NCBI GenBank assembly: GCA_905221605.1
Contig: CAJNDS010001513.1
Span: 124,001-188,000 of the forward strand
Direction of reading: 5' to 3'
DNA from: Symbiodinium natans
Lineage: Eukaryota > Sar > Dinophyceae > Suessiales > Symbiodiniaceae
Length of the DNA: 64,000 bases
The notes beneath the pieces were generated by a model that had not been told where the DNA came from, searched no databases, and saw nothing but the letters and a program-made list of their open reading frames with translations. Positions 29,855 through 41,604 of this stretch are shown here, one piece after another. Both the position numbers and the translations under genes were made by a program. Each line of letters opens with the position of its first letter. Positions within the stretch are counted from its first letter, which is position 1.

Positions 29855-30625
29855 TCCGCGGAACCCTTCCGCGGTCCTTCCACGAGTATTGTTTCTGCTC
29901 GTCGGCTTCCTTTGCTTCCGCGGACGCTTCCGCGGACTAATTTCGCGCATTTTTGAGAAACTTGCTTCCGCGAGTAGGTCCGTAAGATATAAACTCGAAC
30001 ACGCGTCTGGAACTTTGAGACTACACGATGAGACACGCGTTCCATGAGAATGCTGCATTGAGCTGGCAGCAGCTGCGCAGCGGTACCATCTACTTTCAAG
30101 AACATGGACTCAGTAGGAAGGGCCTGGGCCTTCAGATGGGCACGCGGGCTTCCGCGGAGCTTCCGCGGAGCTTCCGCGGCGCTTCCGCGGCGCTTCCGCC
30201 GAGTTCGCATCAAACTTCACGGATAGAAGGCCTCGAAGCCAGGTTTGGGGGCGCTCAAGCCTGAAAATCTGACTTGCTTGCTTTGGGGTTGAGAGTTTAC
30301 ACGGGTTTAGGGCTTTTTTAAAAACTTTGTGTAGGAAGCTTAGGGTCTCAAAAGAAGCCTTATTCCGAACTGCGTCCATGCTTTCGTACGAAGGGTTGTA
30401 ACCGCAAAACTCCCAGAAAACACCAATCTGCATAACCCACTCGGAACCAGACTTCCGAAACCCACACCAAACAACACGCCCACTAGCCTCCTGGAATATA
30501 ACAAGCACTCAAACCAAAATTGTTTCTATCGTCGCTTCCGCGGGAGCTTCCGCGGAGATGTGCCCTTCCGCGTGCTTCCGCGGCCACAGTTCCGTGCACT
30601 TTCACGCCCCGGTTCCCGGAGTTAT
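29855..30625. repeat. Cluster of the palindromic motif (G)CTTCCGCGGA
   Basis: At least 14 copies of TTCCGCGG or one-mismatch forms, in three clumps: 29860-29970, 30148-30200 (five in tandem, spaced 11 bp) and 30532-30585. CCGCGG is its own reverse complement, so sites exist on both strands. Read in frame, the tandem part gives SAEAPRK-type repeats; frames of 125-132 codons over it are treated as by-products. Confidence 0.85.
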
Positions 30626-30649
30626 TTCCGCATATAAGTATCTCTCAAG

Positions 30650-32140
30650 AGCCGTAAAAAAAAAAACCGCTGCTCATGTAGCTGATGCCTCTTAACGACC
30701 GGCCTGCACTAGGCACATGTGGCAAAATGCTCGAGCTTCCTTGGCGCAGCAATGTGGCAGAACAAAATGTGGCTGCCGGATCAACCTCAACACGTGAATG
30801 GCCACATAGTTGTGCGACAGCCTTTTACCGACAAGACACTTGCAATGAACACCCTGCATCCATCTGTGGTGTTGCTTCAACGCACGCCTCCGTCCAGCTC
30901 GTCACGGACTCCAATGGCATGTCTGAGGTTGCCCAGCACAGCTCATCGATGCTCTCCGTGGGCGCGCTTTTCAAACTCCGTCGGCTGTGTTCAGCGGGAG
31001 AAATGCATGCTTGGTCCGCTTCGTCTTCTGGGGCGCGACGCGTCTGAAGACCGCTTGCCTGGTGTGAGCACGTCTGGTGTTGCAAATTCTCGGCATCCCA
31101 GTCTTTGAAACCAATCCACGTCGAATCAGAGCTTGTCGAGAGTGGAGACAGTGGGACAGTGAAATCTGCGGAGCCTTCGGAATCCGAACACAGCCGATTG
31201 ATGACCAGTTCTCTGCGGATCTGCTCGAACCTGGCACGCAGGGCTGTTGCGATGTGCTCGGGAAACGCAGTACTTGAAATTGCACACGTCCAGCCCTTTG
31301 CTTGTTATGCTCATTAAAGCGGCCAACCTGTGGGGAGGGGGGGACGGGGGAGGGCCAATGAATTGATATGCTGACGCCACCCTCATTGAACCGAAGCCCT
31401 TGGTGCCGTTTTCCTTGTCCTCCAGGAAGAAGGCCTTTTTGCAGGATTTTTCCGGGTTCGTCCGGCCTGGGTCCCCTTGCTGCCTTGCTCCGGCTGGACT
31501 TGGCCCGCGTGACCTTCATCGAATCCCCACGAAGTTCCTGACAATCCTGCAAGACAACACAACAGCTGTAATTAGGACAGTCAGCAGGTGTGCAGCGCAG
31601 TTGCTGCTGCAAGATGCAGCCCGAGCTGCCCTGTGTCGCTGCAGGTGTGACGATGCAGCCGGTTTCGAATCGGGCCCTGGCCGGAAACGGCCCTTTTCGA
31701 GCCTTGAAGCAAGGCGCGGCAAACAGGGGGTAAAATTGGCAAAAACCATATCTCGACATTAACAAAAACATAGGCCGCCCGCGCGTTCAAAAGCTTTTTC
31801 GCTGCTTGCGCTTGGCGGTAGACCTGCGACGTGGCTTGGAAATGCACAGGCGAAATGGCCTCCATCAAACGCTCAACGTACAACAGCTGCACCATCTTTT
31901 TAATGACAACGACAGGCCTCTTCGGCAGCTTTGGCTCGAATTTGTTGACGCTCCTGCTGGCTTGCACCGTGCCCTTCGCCGCAGCAGCAGCAGCAGCAGC
32001 AGCAGCAACAATGTCCCGAGGTTCTTCCGGTCTAAAGCCCAAAAAGAAAATTGCATACAATATGCATAAATGTTTCCAAGAACAGCATAAACTGCGCAAA
32101 TAGCATAAGATAGCATAACATAGCTTCAAGCAGCATAAAA
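30650..32140. other. Unique stretch with overlapping ORFs, one possible minus-strand exon pair
   Basis: No telomeric repeats in about 1.4 kb. On the minus strand 31980-31760 reads through ERLMEAISPVHFQATSQVYR and QAQAAKKLLNARAAYVFVN, preceded by a Gln/Ala-rich piece containing RQQIRAKAAEEA. A near copy of that piece (RQHIRAKAAEEAK) lies at about 32780-32735. This suggests a repeated coiled-coil exon interrupted by (CAG)n. The protein is not recognised. The 266-codon minus frame at 30971-31771 has no motif. Confidence 0.3.
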
Positions 32141-32147
32141 TTAGTAA

Positions 32148-32157
32148 AGTAGCAGCA

Positions 32158-32239
<82 letters not shown>

Positions 32240-32345
32240 CAGGAGCAGCACCACCACCACCACAACCACCATCATCACCATCATCACCATCATCACCATC
32301 ATCACCATCATCACCATCATCACCATCATCACCATCATCACCGCA
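32148..32345. repeat. (CAG)n followed by (CATCAT/CAC)n
   Basis: About 30 CAG units (32150-32240, with GAA and GGA interruptions) run into CAC units and then about 13 copies of a CATCAT/CAC hexamer-like unit to 32342. A shorter (CAG)8 lies at 31981-32010. The long homopolymeric frames over this region are not called. Confidence 0.95.
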
Positions 32346-32844
32346 ACATCCTCACAACACATCCTAAACGAACAACATGTCATTTCAAGGTCGAGCAACA
32401 ATCACACCACCCTCAACAACAATGACGGCAACAGCAGCAATGATAGCAACCATCACATATAACAATACTTCAACAACGACAACATCATCAGAACAATTAA
32501 GAATAATAGTGGAAGGTGTGAACACAAGGTGTTGGCACGGGGTCCTTTGCACAAAGCCAGAAGTCGCGTGCGAAAACATTGTGTTTTTGTACCAGAGCTT
32601 TGCTTCGAGTCACAAAGTGGAAGCAACAAAAACGCATCCACCCAATCAGCAGCCAAAACAGCAACCAGCACCAACACCACCAGCTGTTACAGCAACTGCT
32701 AGAGCAACTGCAAAAACACCAGCAAGTTTCGCTCTTGGCCTCTTCGGCGGCTTTGGCTCGAATGTGCTGACGGTCCTGCCCAAGTCTGTGAACTCGCTCC
32801 ACTGGATTTGCGATTTGCCATACTGTAAACAAAAAAAGTAAGGG

Positions 32845-33155
32845 GGATAGTGCGCGAGAGAGAGAGAGAGAGCGCGAGAGAAAGAAAGAAAGAACAAATG
32901 ATAAGAAAGAGAGAAAGAGAAAGAAACAATCATCAATCACTTAGTTCGGGATGTTCCGTTCGTGGGGGGTGTGGGGGAAGTTTCGTAACGAGGCCAGGCT
33001 TGACCGGCTTGACCCCAACTCGGCACTTCGGCGCGTGACAGAAAAAAAGAGCACGTGAACGGAAAAGAGAAGAGAGAGAGAGAGAGAGCGAGAGAGAGCG
33101 AGAGAGAGCGAGAGAGAGAGAACGAGAGAAAGGGAGAGAGAATTAAACAAAAACA
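32845..33155. repeat. (GA)n-rich tracts
   Basis: AG/AAAG-rich tracts at 32848-32930 and 33063-33150, similar in composition, separated by a 130-nt unique island. Confidence 0.9.
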
Positions 33156-33342
33156 ACACCAACAAAAACATCACTATAAGCATTCACAGTCCGTGGTTAG
33201 GCTCCACGCAGCCTTCAGGAGTAGGAGCGGCCTTCAGGCATAGCTCCTGCGATTGGAAGCCTGGACAACTTTGGAAAAAGGGATAATAAAAGGAGAAACG
33301 ATTCAACAAACAACGACAGCCAACGCGAGATAATTGCCAGAA

Positions 33343-33413
33343 AAAACGACACACACACACACACACACACATACACACATACACACATACACACATACAC
33401 ATATACACACATA

Positions 33414-33472
<59 letters not shown>

Positions 33473-33540
33473 GCACACACATACACACATGCACACATGC
33501 ACACATACACACACATACATACATGACTACACACACATAC
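33343..33540. repeat. (CA)n microsatellite
   Basis: About 200 nt of CA repeats with ATA interruptions; the longest pure run is at 33420-33470. It produces spurious Cys/Val-rich frames on the minus strand. Confidence 0.95.
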
Positions 33541-33549
33541 CTCAGTTTG

Positions 33550-34550
33550 TGAGGGGGTGGGGTTGGGGCCATTATGGACCCCCAACTGTGGCTTTTCCTG
33601 GGAGCTGGGTATAATTTGAAAAAATGCAATTCAGACTTTTGTTGGTTATGGACTTGTCGGTGTTAGCTATTGTTTGGTTCTCCAGACCACAACGGAAAGA
33701 TCGTGAGACCCTTCAGTGAAGGGTTGACGTGAAATGGGTAAGCTGGGAAAGGTCTAAAATGGTCCTATCCCCATTTCAAACTTCCGATTCCCTGACCCTC
33801 AGGGTCACCATTCCAGACCCCCACTATTATGTGTATATATACACTGCCTAGTGATACCGTCCTCGTCAGGGTTTGATTGCGTCTCGCTCGCCATGGGGTT
33901 GAAATCGAAGCCATGGCTGGTAGTAGTCTCATAATAGGACAAAGCAGAAATGAGCCAAAACCCGCGCAAACAATTGTCTGCCTCCTTGAGTGTGAGCGTT
34001 TCGCAAATGTAGGTACTCAAGCGCCACTGCCATATGGATGGGTCCGCCAAACTCGGTACCCAAGATTACTAGCAAGGTACCGACAGCGGCACAACTCAGT
34101 GTACAATCATATAGGGCGTAACAGCCGATGGCCGTCGCTGCCCGCAAGGACAAACGAACATATATGCATACTGAGCAAACCAACTTTGACCACAAGCACG
34201 TGACTTGTTCCGATGCCGAAAACAATTTCGGGTGATTTGAAATTGGCCATTGAACGTTTGCCGTCAAGGAAAGCTATTGACCCCACGCTGGCCACTCGCA
34301 CGCGCTGCCAACACGGACGTGCTCATCGTGCGGGTATGGTTGTCTTGGCAACTCGCATGCACGGGTATTGGGAAAAGTTCGCGTTGAGTGGCGATGAGTT
34401 GTCCGATCACACCGTACAAAACGACCTGCCGACCCACAGGCGGCTTGCGTTGCTTGACCCCCGGGCCGTACCGACACGCTCCTCGCCTCGGCAGTGAAGC
34501 AGCCGAGTCTTGCCAGCTCACTCGCTAGGCGGCAACCGGCGGCGGCATGC
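33550..34550. other. Unique sequence upstream of the retroelement, no gene recognised
   Basis: Several frames of 60-112 codons on both strands, none with motifs. It may be the 5' part of the decayed retroelement that follows. Confidence 0.3.
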
Positions 34551-34554
34551 CGTC

Positions 34555-36540
34555 AGCTCCAACCGTTTCGCTGTCGCCACTTGTTGCACGTCTACATGCG
34601 GTCCGTCTAGTTGAGGGGGCTGCAAGCTATGATGTGTCAGGGTGCGTCGTGCGCAGACCGACTGCCCTCGCCGGCACGTGTCCCTTGGCAAGGAGCTGTG
34701 AGCGCCCCCTGGGCGTGGAGTTGCGCATTGGCGGCAGTGGCCGGTCCGGAAACCGTTGCAACACTGTTGCAACACGCAGCAGCCTTGCTGTCGGGGTTCC
34801 GCTCGGGCACCCTGGTGCTGTGGAGCCAGGGCGTCCTTCAACTCATGCGCGACCTGGTCCGGGTCCGTGCGCAGCGCGCGCCGCCCGCGCTGCGACAAGC
34901 GGCTGCATCGGCGTGGGCGCGGCGCTGGTGGAGCCAGGTTCCGGTGTCGGTCCAGCAGGCCGTCGCCAGCACGGCCTTGGGCTGCCCTTGGCCTGTGCCC
35001 CGCCCCAGCCAGCGGGATGGTCCCGGCGACTGCGGTTTCTAGCCGCTCGGGACACACCGTCCGCAGCGGAGGGAAAAGGTCCGCAGGAGAAAAAGAAACT
35101 GGTGCTTCAAAAATCAATTCAATTTGTCGTTTCAATTCTGATATTTCCTGTAGCAACATACGTGAACCATTTCCACCACGCCGCCCGCACGATGTCGAGG
35201 CGCACAACGCCTGGCGCAGTGCGCGTCGCGTTTACGGTGGCGGGCTTTGCAACGTGTATATACACTCGTCGACTCAACTCTGCAGCGAGGTCCGACGTGC
35301 TCTTGTTCACAACCGGGCGCATCAATTGGGGCACGGGGTTCCAGCGCACACTTCCCTTCATCCACGGCTTCCGCACCGTCAAGGCAACGCGTGCGCCGAC
35401 ACCCCCTCCCCGTGACCCCGACACTTGCCTAGCCTGCGGCGGCCTTCGCAGGCGCCGCCAACAATATGGCTGGACCAATGGATTGCGCGGCACATATGGC
35501 GGGTGGGTGGCAACATGTGGCAACCTGCGGTGCCGTTTCGACAGTACAGCTCGGCAAGCGCAGTGACCTCGTTGGTAAGCGTTGTGTTGCAACAGCACGG
35601 GTAGTGCAAGGGCCGGCAAATGTCCTCGCCGTCGCTGGCACTGCAACGGTTTCACGCAGACGTGGGCGGTTGGTTGCATTCTGTTGCCTTGCAAGGAAAC
35701 TTTCACGCATGCGCGCCCCTTCCAGTGCACGCTATCCACTCGTGCTGGGTATTGACGGAGTCGGCGCCTATGGCGGCCATGTTCGAGGGTCTCCGCAAGG
35801 ATATTCGCCTAGCCTCCCTGATTCCCTTTGTCCAACAGTTTAATGGACGTGACCGCAAGATACCGCACGCATCTGTATCATCTGTTCTACGACCGCTCGG
35901 GATTTGCACACGAGGTAGCTCGGGCGGGCCTATTAGTGGAGTTGGTATTCACGGCGCGCGCCAAACTCGGGCCACATGTTGTTATCCGCGTTCCTCGATG
36001 ACACATACGTGCCTGCGAGTCGTCGCCGCGCTTACATTGCGGTGCACACGTTTGTTTGGAACTCCGCAGGCGAGGACGTCAATTGTTCGCGATAATGTGC
36101 TCCCACCCATGCTGGAAAAGGCCCGTACCAGTCCCTGCCTCCGGAGCACCAAGGCTTCCTCGTCCTGGGCCCCCCCGTTCGGAAATGATGCCTTCAAACA
36201 GGCTGCCCTCCGGGACAAGCATGCTTTGAGCTACGCCCGTTTGCTTGACAAACTCTCGGGGTTTCCAAACCTTCAGTTTGCGTGGCTGTTGCTGCTCATG
36301 TCGCGCGACACAAAATATCAGGCGCGGCATGCACGCAAGCCCGTGCGGGGTATGCCAATCACTCGCACGCTCGCACTCCCATCTCGTACCAAGGTCCTCC
36401 ATAGCTGCTGGCATCTCCGCCTATGTGAAGCGGTGGTCCGTTTTCCCCTTCCTTTGCAGCCGCGCGAGGATAAAGTGGCCACCTACCAACGGTTGCAGTT
36501 CTCTAATGCAATGTGATGATGCTTTCGGCTTGCTCGCAAT
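34555..36540 (+). pseudogene. Decayed non-LTR-like reverse transcriptase retroelement
   Basis: No single frame is intact, but plus-strand pieces in shifting frames resemble the reverse transcriptase proteins common in symbiodiniacean genomes. A Trp-rich segment WARRWWSQVPVSVQQAVAST lies near 34910-34975. VLGIDGVGAYG (35738-35770) fits RT motif A with its aspartate. FEGLRKDIRLASLIPFVQQF follows (about 35778-35837). AFLDDTYVPASRRRAYIAVH with WNSAGE (35983-36075) fits the catalytic F/Y-x-DD motif C. A downstream tail has LRDKHALSYARLL and FAWLLLLMS. Frame changes between these pieces show it is inactive. The exact clade is uncertain. It is GC-rich and free of telomeric repeats, unlike its surroundings. 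Confidence 0.7.
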
Positions 36541-36589
36541 CCGACCATGCTCGCCGAACTCGTGGAGCGAGCTCACGTCATAGCTGAGT

Positions 36590-38030
36590 AGATCCATGAC
36601 CCCGTACGTCTACAGGCATCCATGCTGGCTCTGCCGTGCCTGCACGATGATGACGTCCGTGCTACCGGTGCGCGCAAGCAGCCAAAAACATCCATGCCAG
36701 GACGATGATTACGTCCGTGTCACGCGTGCATGCGAGTGGCCAAAACCGCAAGATGAGCGGGCCCGTGGTACCAGTGCGTGTGACCGGTCCCTAAAACATC
36801 CATGCCAGCACGATGATATACGATGATAACATCCGTGTCACCAATGCGCGCGAGTGGCCACCATGCCGGCACGATGCTCACGTGCATGTACTCGTGCGTG
36901 TAACCAACGCGTGCGAATAGCCAAGTAGATCCATGCTGGCACGATGATTGTGCGCGTGTCACCAGCGCGTGCGAAAAAACACCCGTGCCAGCACGATGAT
37001 TACGTCCGTGTCACCAGTGCGTGCAAGTGGCCAACATGCCCGCAAGATGATCACGTCCGTGTAACCAGTGCGTGCGAGTGGCCAAAAGTACCCATCCCAG
37101 CACGATGACTACGTCTGTGTCACTAGTGCGTGCGAGTGGCCAACATGATGATCACGTCCGTGTACCAAAGTGCGTGCGAGTGGCCAAAAGGATCCATGCT
37201 AGTACAATGAGTATGGAACATGGACGTGTCCCCAGAGCGTGCGAGTGGCCAACATGCCCGCACGATGATCACGTCCGTGTTACCCATGCGTGCGAGAGGT
37301 CAAGAACATCCATGCTAGCACGATGATTACGTCCCTGGCAAGCACGGCTGCACGATGATCACGTCCGTGTAACCAGCGTGTGCAAGTGGCCGCAATGAAT
37401 CCCTGCCAGCACAATGATGCATGCCCGCACGATGATCACGTCCGTGCGTGGCCGCAAACATCCACCACGTCCGTGTCACCTGTGCGTGCGAGTGGCCGAA
37501 AGTACCCATTCCATTACGATGACTACGTCTGTGTCACCAGTGCGTGCGAGTGGCCAACATGATGATCACGTCCGTGTAACCAAATTGCGTGCGAATGGCC
37601 AAAAGGATCCATGCTAGCACAATGATTATGGACCATGGACGTGTCACCAGAGCGTGCGAGTGGCCAACATGCCCGCACGATGATCACGTCCGTGTTACCC
37701 ATGCGTGCGAGAGGTCAAGAACATCCATGCTAGCACGATGATTACGTCCGTGGCAAGCACGGCCGCACGATGATCACATCCGTATCATCCGTGTAACCAG
37801 CTTGTGCGAGTGGCCGCAATGAATCCCTGCCAGCACAATCATGCATGCCCGCACGATGATCACGTCCGTGCGTGGCCACAAGCATCCACTACGTCCGTGT
37901 CACCTGTCAACTGTGCGTGCGAGTTGCTAGCATGCCCCCGCGATGATCACGTCCGTGTTTCCAGTGCTTCCAGTGCGTGCGAGCGGCCGGAGCATCCACG
38001 CCCACACGATGATTACGTCCCAGATCGCCG
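36590..38030. repeat. Degenerate minisatellite with ~416-bp higher-order repeat
   Basis: A unit of about 50-70 bp built on CACGATGATCACGTCCGTGT, CCAGTGCGTGCGAGTGGCC and a short variable part repeats over 20 times. A longer block recurs: GAGGTCAAGAACATCCATGC begins near 37295 and again near 37711 and is followed by about 200 nt of matching sequence each time. It lies directly after the decayed retroelement. Frames over it are not called. Confidence 0.88.
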
Positions 38031-38950
38031 TCCCCGGTTTTTGGCCTGACGTTCTCAGATTTACGGGTACCGCTTCTGAACACTGACTCTACTTCAACTT
38101 TCCAAGACACACTTTTTCGACGTAAAATTATGTCGTCGCTGCCAGAGCCACGGGCGGGTATGCCCCACTCACCTAGTAGTTTTGCCTGTCCTCGGAGGGT
38201 AGTAGTAGTCGTAGTAGAAGCCCTTGATAGAGGCGCCTTCCAGCCCCCAGCCTGGGATGGATGGAACCATCTGGATGGAGGTGGTTTCTGGATGGAGGGC
38301 CTGGATAAAGGCGCGGGATGGAAGGGCGGAACATGCGGAACCTGCCACTCCATGCAGAACCTCCAGCCCAGCGCCTCCATCACGGCATCGCAGCCTCCAT
38401 CAACTCCATGCAACCACCTCCGTCTTCTGAATCCCCGGCAACACACGACAATCCGTGGTTGGAGAGGCCGTGCTGCGCCTGCCAGTGAAAGATAGGCCTC
38501 AAAACTTCACAGCGACGCCTGCGCCTGAACAAAAGCACTGCGACGTGCGAGCTCAATGCGAGAAAGCCTCATATGAGGCTGGGTTTGGAACCAAGCGACG
38601 CACCACAAACAGATCGCGGATGTAGTGCCATCCGTCCACGACACCAAGCTAGCCGGCGGCACGACGGAGTTCTCCCGGATGGGAGTCCGTGACCTCATCG
38701 GGCAACGCCGCGAAAAACGGAAGGCGCTGACCGCCGTGCCTGTCTTAATCCCGGATTGCCATTGGCCGCGTTTGTGTTTCGGTCCGTCCACTGCCAGTGC
38801 AACAAATGTCGATGGCCTTAAAACCCTATTGTCCCTAAATCCGAAACCCATTAAACCTTAAAACCCAGCCACCTCCTCCCGAAGCCCCCTGCCACTCGCC
38901 AGCCAGTTGCCCTTGCTTCGTCTGCGTCGTCTCCGTTGGACGTTGGCCTC
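38030..38950. other. Unique sequence with GGATGG-rich patch, no gene recognised
   Basis: 38245-38345 is rich in TGGATGGA-like units. The 114-179 codon minus frames here lack motifs and overlap plus frames. Confidence 0.3.
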
Positions 38951-38958
38951 GGAACCAG

Positions 38959-39090
38959 ATGGGGAGCTCAAGTAAGGAAGAGATGAGCAGCACCCACCTG
39001 CGACACTCAGACAACCCGATCGATGATCAGGAAGCGCTACTGTATGATGGAGGACCAGGAGATGGAGGAAAGTCGCAGCCTCGGCGCTGA
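38959..39090 (+). CDS. Small hydrophilic ORF or first exon, 43 residues
   Basis: ATG directly after CCAG (a possible spliced-leader or intron acceptor) opens a frame ending in TGA. It encodes MGSSSKEEMSSTHLRHSDNP, then IDDQEALLYDGGPGDGGKSQ and PRR. It is strongly acidic and serine-rich, unlike the frames around it. It may be a first exon whose donor lies before the stop. Unrecognised. Confidence 0.33.
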   Translation: MGSSSKEEMSSTHLRHSDNPIDDQEALLYDGGPGDGGKSQPRR

Positions 39091-39714
39091 AGCGCATCCT
39101 GCACGTCAAGAGGCCAGGTACATTGTGTGTGCAGCGTCGCCTGCGTCGAACGGCTTCGCTGACCGATCGCCCCAGCTCGTCGAATCCACGATGTGGGCTG
39201 CTGGGTCTGCATGTCAGCCATAGACCATGCAATCATGACTTAAACGCGACGCTTCATTGCCGTAACGTCGGTTTGTGACTGTCCAGATCTGTCCTGCTGC
39301 GTTGGCCGTTTGTGCAATAACTCGCCTTTAAGTCTCTAAAATCCTGCCACATTGATAGGGCTGCGGTCTTCTGATTTTTGATACTTACTGTGCATGTTTC
39401 GGACATCTGGCGTACGTCCAGATCTTGCGAGGCACGTTGCAGCGCGATCCCGACAAACTACCGGGCGTGACGGGTTCCAGGTTCAGGCGTCCGGAGCGAC
39501 TGCGACTCACGAATTGTGCGGCGAATTGGAAAGCTCCCGCTTGATCGTGAGTCATGCCGACATGCGCGGGCCCGCCACCGTCGCAACAAACCCTGCGGAG
39601 CTGAATAGTTGGGCCTGGCGGGAACTCGACTCCAGCGCGTCTTCCTGCATTCACAAACACTACTCGCGGGGAGAATAATTAGGAGGGAGAACAAGCGCAC
39701 ATGCGATGTCGAGA

Positions 39715-39800
39715 AGGGTTTAGGGTTTAGGTTTAGGGCTAAGGTTTATTTAGGGTTAGGGTTTAGGGTTTATAGTGTTTAGGGTTTAGGGTTTATCACA
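39715..39800. repeat. TTTAGGG-type block, degenerate
   Basis: About ten units with variants. Followed at 39930-40060 by an AT-rich stretch with repeated ATTCATCGTAT/AATAGTATGAAT. Confidence 0.8.
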
Positions 39801-40070
39801 GGCTTTTTGAACTCCGCCGGCGAGCCAGCTCCGCCAATTTTGCAGGCAGCCGGACTTCCTTTGCGGTCGCCGCTCCCGTCGACGCAGCTCATGGCCGGTG
39901 AGGCCCTTGCCTGCCACGAGCAATCTGAGTAGTATGAATAGTAGAACAGGCATGCATAGGATTCATCGTATTCATAATAATAATCGTATTCATCGTATCT
40001 AATAGTATGAATGATATTCATAGGATTCCATAATCGTGTTAATAGGATTAATAGTATAGCCTCTTAGAGT

Positions 40071-41336
40071 TCATTTTGAGATTGTATCTTGAGGGGATGT
40101 AAGTGCCAGGTTCTTAGGGAGTCCACAGGGGGGACTTCGGGAACGCTGTTTGCGGTCCAGGAGGCTGATTGTCAAGAGCTGTCCGAGTAGCAGCATGACG
40201 GTGAAGAGGCCACCGCCAAACGCATATAGCGCCCCGGCCATCGAAGGCTTCAGGCGCCAGTCTGCCAGATGCAGCATCAGATAGTTGAAGGGCGTCTCTC
40301 CTTCCTGCGATGCGGATGCAGAGAGCACCATGAATGCATAGGCCCACGCCAGGGTGGTCAAGCTGGTGAGGAAGAGCACAAAGGATCGGTGGTTGTGTGC
40401 GCCCACGCATTGATTTATCCACACCTTGGGCTCACCGCTCTCTTTCAGACCCAGGGATGCTTACATTCAAGCAGGGTTTATATTGCTTCTGTTGGTGAGT
40501 GTATATGAAATTCCTTTTTGATACTCGTGAGTGAATATATAACGTCCTTTTTCGGGATACAAGGAATATACACCGCACTGCACATAAAGTCTGAAGTGCC
40601 CAGAGGAGAACAACAAGGCCCCGCGCGCAATGATGATCTCGACCATAGACGGAATGGCCGCAGACTTTGCACAAGTACCTTACTGGCCGGGGATGCACAC
40701 CCTATACAAGGGTCCATGTGCCTATGTCGTCTATCTACTGAACCCTTTTAGTCAGGCGCTATAGGTACATGAGCCCTTATGCCTACTCCCGGTCCTAGAT
40801 GAAACGTTGCCTGCTCCATGCCCAAGACACCACCGGGAATTGTCCTCCTGTGGCCACGCTGGCGCGGTCTCTTCATCCTCTTGCTGTCGACAGAGGCTTC
40901 TTACCAGGGTGGCGTTCCACAGGTCGAGGGGTGGAGGGTACGCAGGAACGTATGTGTGTGTATGAATATACACAAACTGTTGTCACCATCATCTTTTTTA
41001 CATGTATACGTATGTATTTCATAGCCGTAGACAGAGGCAAATACCTGTTCTTTTCCAAGTCCTGGCTGCAAATTTTGAGTGACAGCTCTCAACTGCTGAA
41101 ATCGAGGAGCCTCCTGCACTGGTGGGGAGATGCCTTGGCTGACTTCTGAACCCCTCCTAGAAGTTTAACTTATAGGCTCCTTGTTGTAGCTTCTACAAAC
41201 ATCCCAAAGCTTCAAGTCCGAAACACCATCCAGAAGAAAGCCAAGATGCACACGGCGGAAGCAAACGAAGCCACCACAATCAGCAGCAGTCCATGGCAAG
41301 ACACCGTGGACGCCCACGCCTGCCTCTCAGCAGTCC
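40071..41336 (-). CDS. DHHC-type protein S-acyltransferase (palmitoyltransferase), partial
   Basis: Integral membrane enzyme that transfers palmitate to cysteines of target proteins. Supported exons are 40701-40627 (GVHPRPVRYLCKVCGHSVYG then RDHHC) and 40424-40071 (VWINQCVGAHNHRSFVLFLT onward). Joined, they give the cysteine-rich domain core CKVCGHSVYGRDHHC followed by VWINQCVG, the family pattern DHHC-P-W-x-x-N-C-V-G with Val in place of Pro. The second exon then has TM3 (LTTLAWAYAFMVL) and TM4 (ALYAFGGGLFTVMLLLGQLL). An upstream piece, about 41336-41222, encodes a hydrophobic helix (GLLLIVVASFASAVCILAFF, then WMVFRT) and is probably TM1 or TM2. The intron donor is GC, and acceptors are AG followed by G. 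The start, other exons and the C-terminal TTxE motif were not found; the C-terminal stop at 40071 may be intronic. Confidence 0.8.
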
Positions 41337-41342
41337 ATAGAA

Positions 41343-41412
41343 AACCCTAAACCCTAAACCCTAAACCCTAAACCCTAAACCCTAAACCCTAAACCCTAAA
41401 CCCTAAACCCTA
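41343..41412. repeat. CCCTAAA array, ~10 copies
   Basis: Perfect heptamers immediately upstream of the hydrophobic exon of the DHHC gene on the minus strand, so probably intronic. Confidence 0.9.
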
Positions 41413-41604
41413 AGTTTCATGGTCTATTGTGTAGACTCGCCAAATACCATGATAAAAACCAGACCTCACATGAGTTTATGAAGCCATGCATCTGGGCCCT
41501 TGAAAGGGAACCCCTTATATACCAGCTTATGTACCATGTTAAGGGCCCATGACGCTCTTCCCTTAGAATTAACACGATGTCCTAAAGGTGCCTGAGCTCC
41601 AAAC

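Noticed and set aside
32141-32401. Leu/Met/Val-rich membrane-like ORFs
   Set aside because: They are translations of (CAG)n and (CAT)n tracts in the antisense direction.
32700-32830. SNF2 helicase motif (VHRLGQDRQ resembles HRIGQ-R)
   Set aside because: Only about eight residues match and no other helicase motif is nearby; the same strand reads as Ala/Glu coiled coil around it.
33184-33629. Cys/Val-rich minus-strand ORFs
   Set aside because: Translation of the (CA)n microsatellite.
34547-36516. Several ORFs of 200-339 codons on both strands as separate genes
   Set aside because: GC-rich DNA with few stops; RT-like peptides are spread over different plus frames, so a decayed retroelement explains the region better.
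36590-38030. ORFs within the minisatellite
   Set aside because: Short repeat translations in several frames, broken by unit-length variation.
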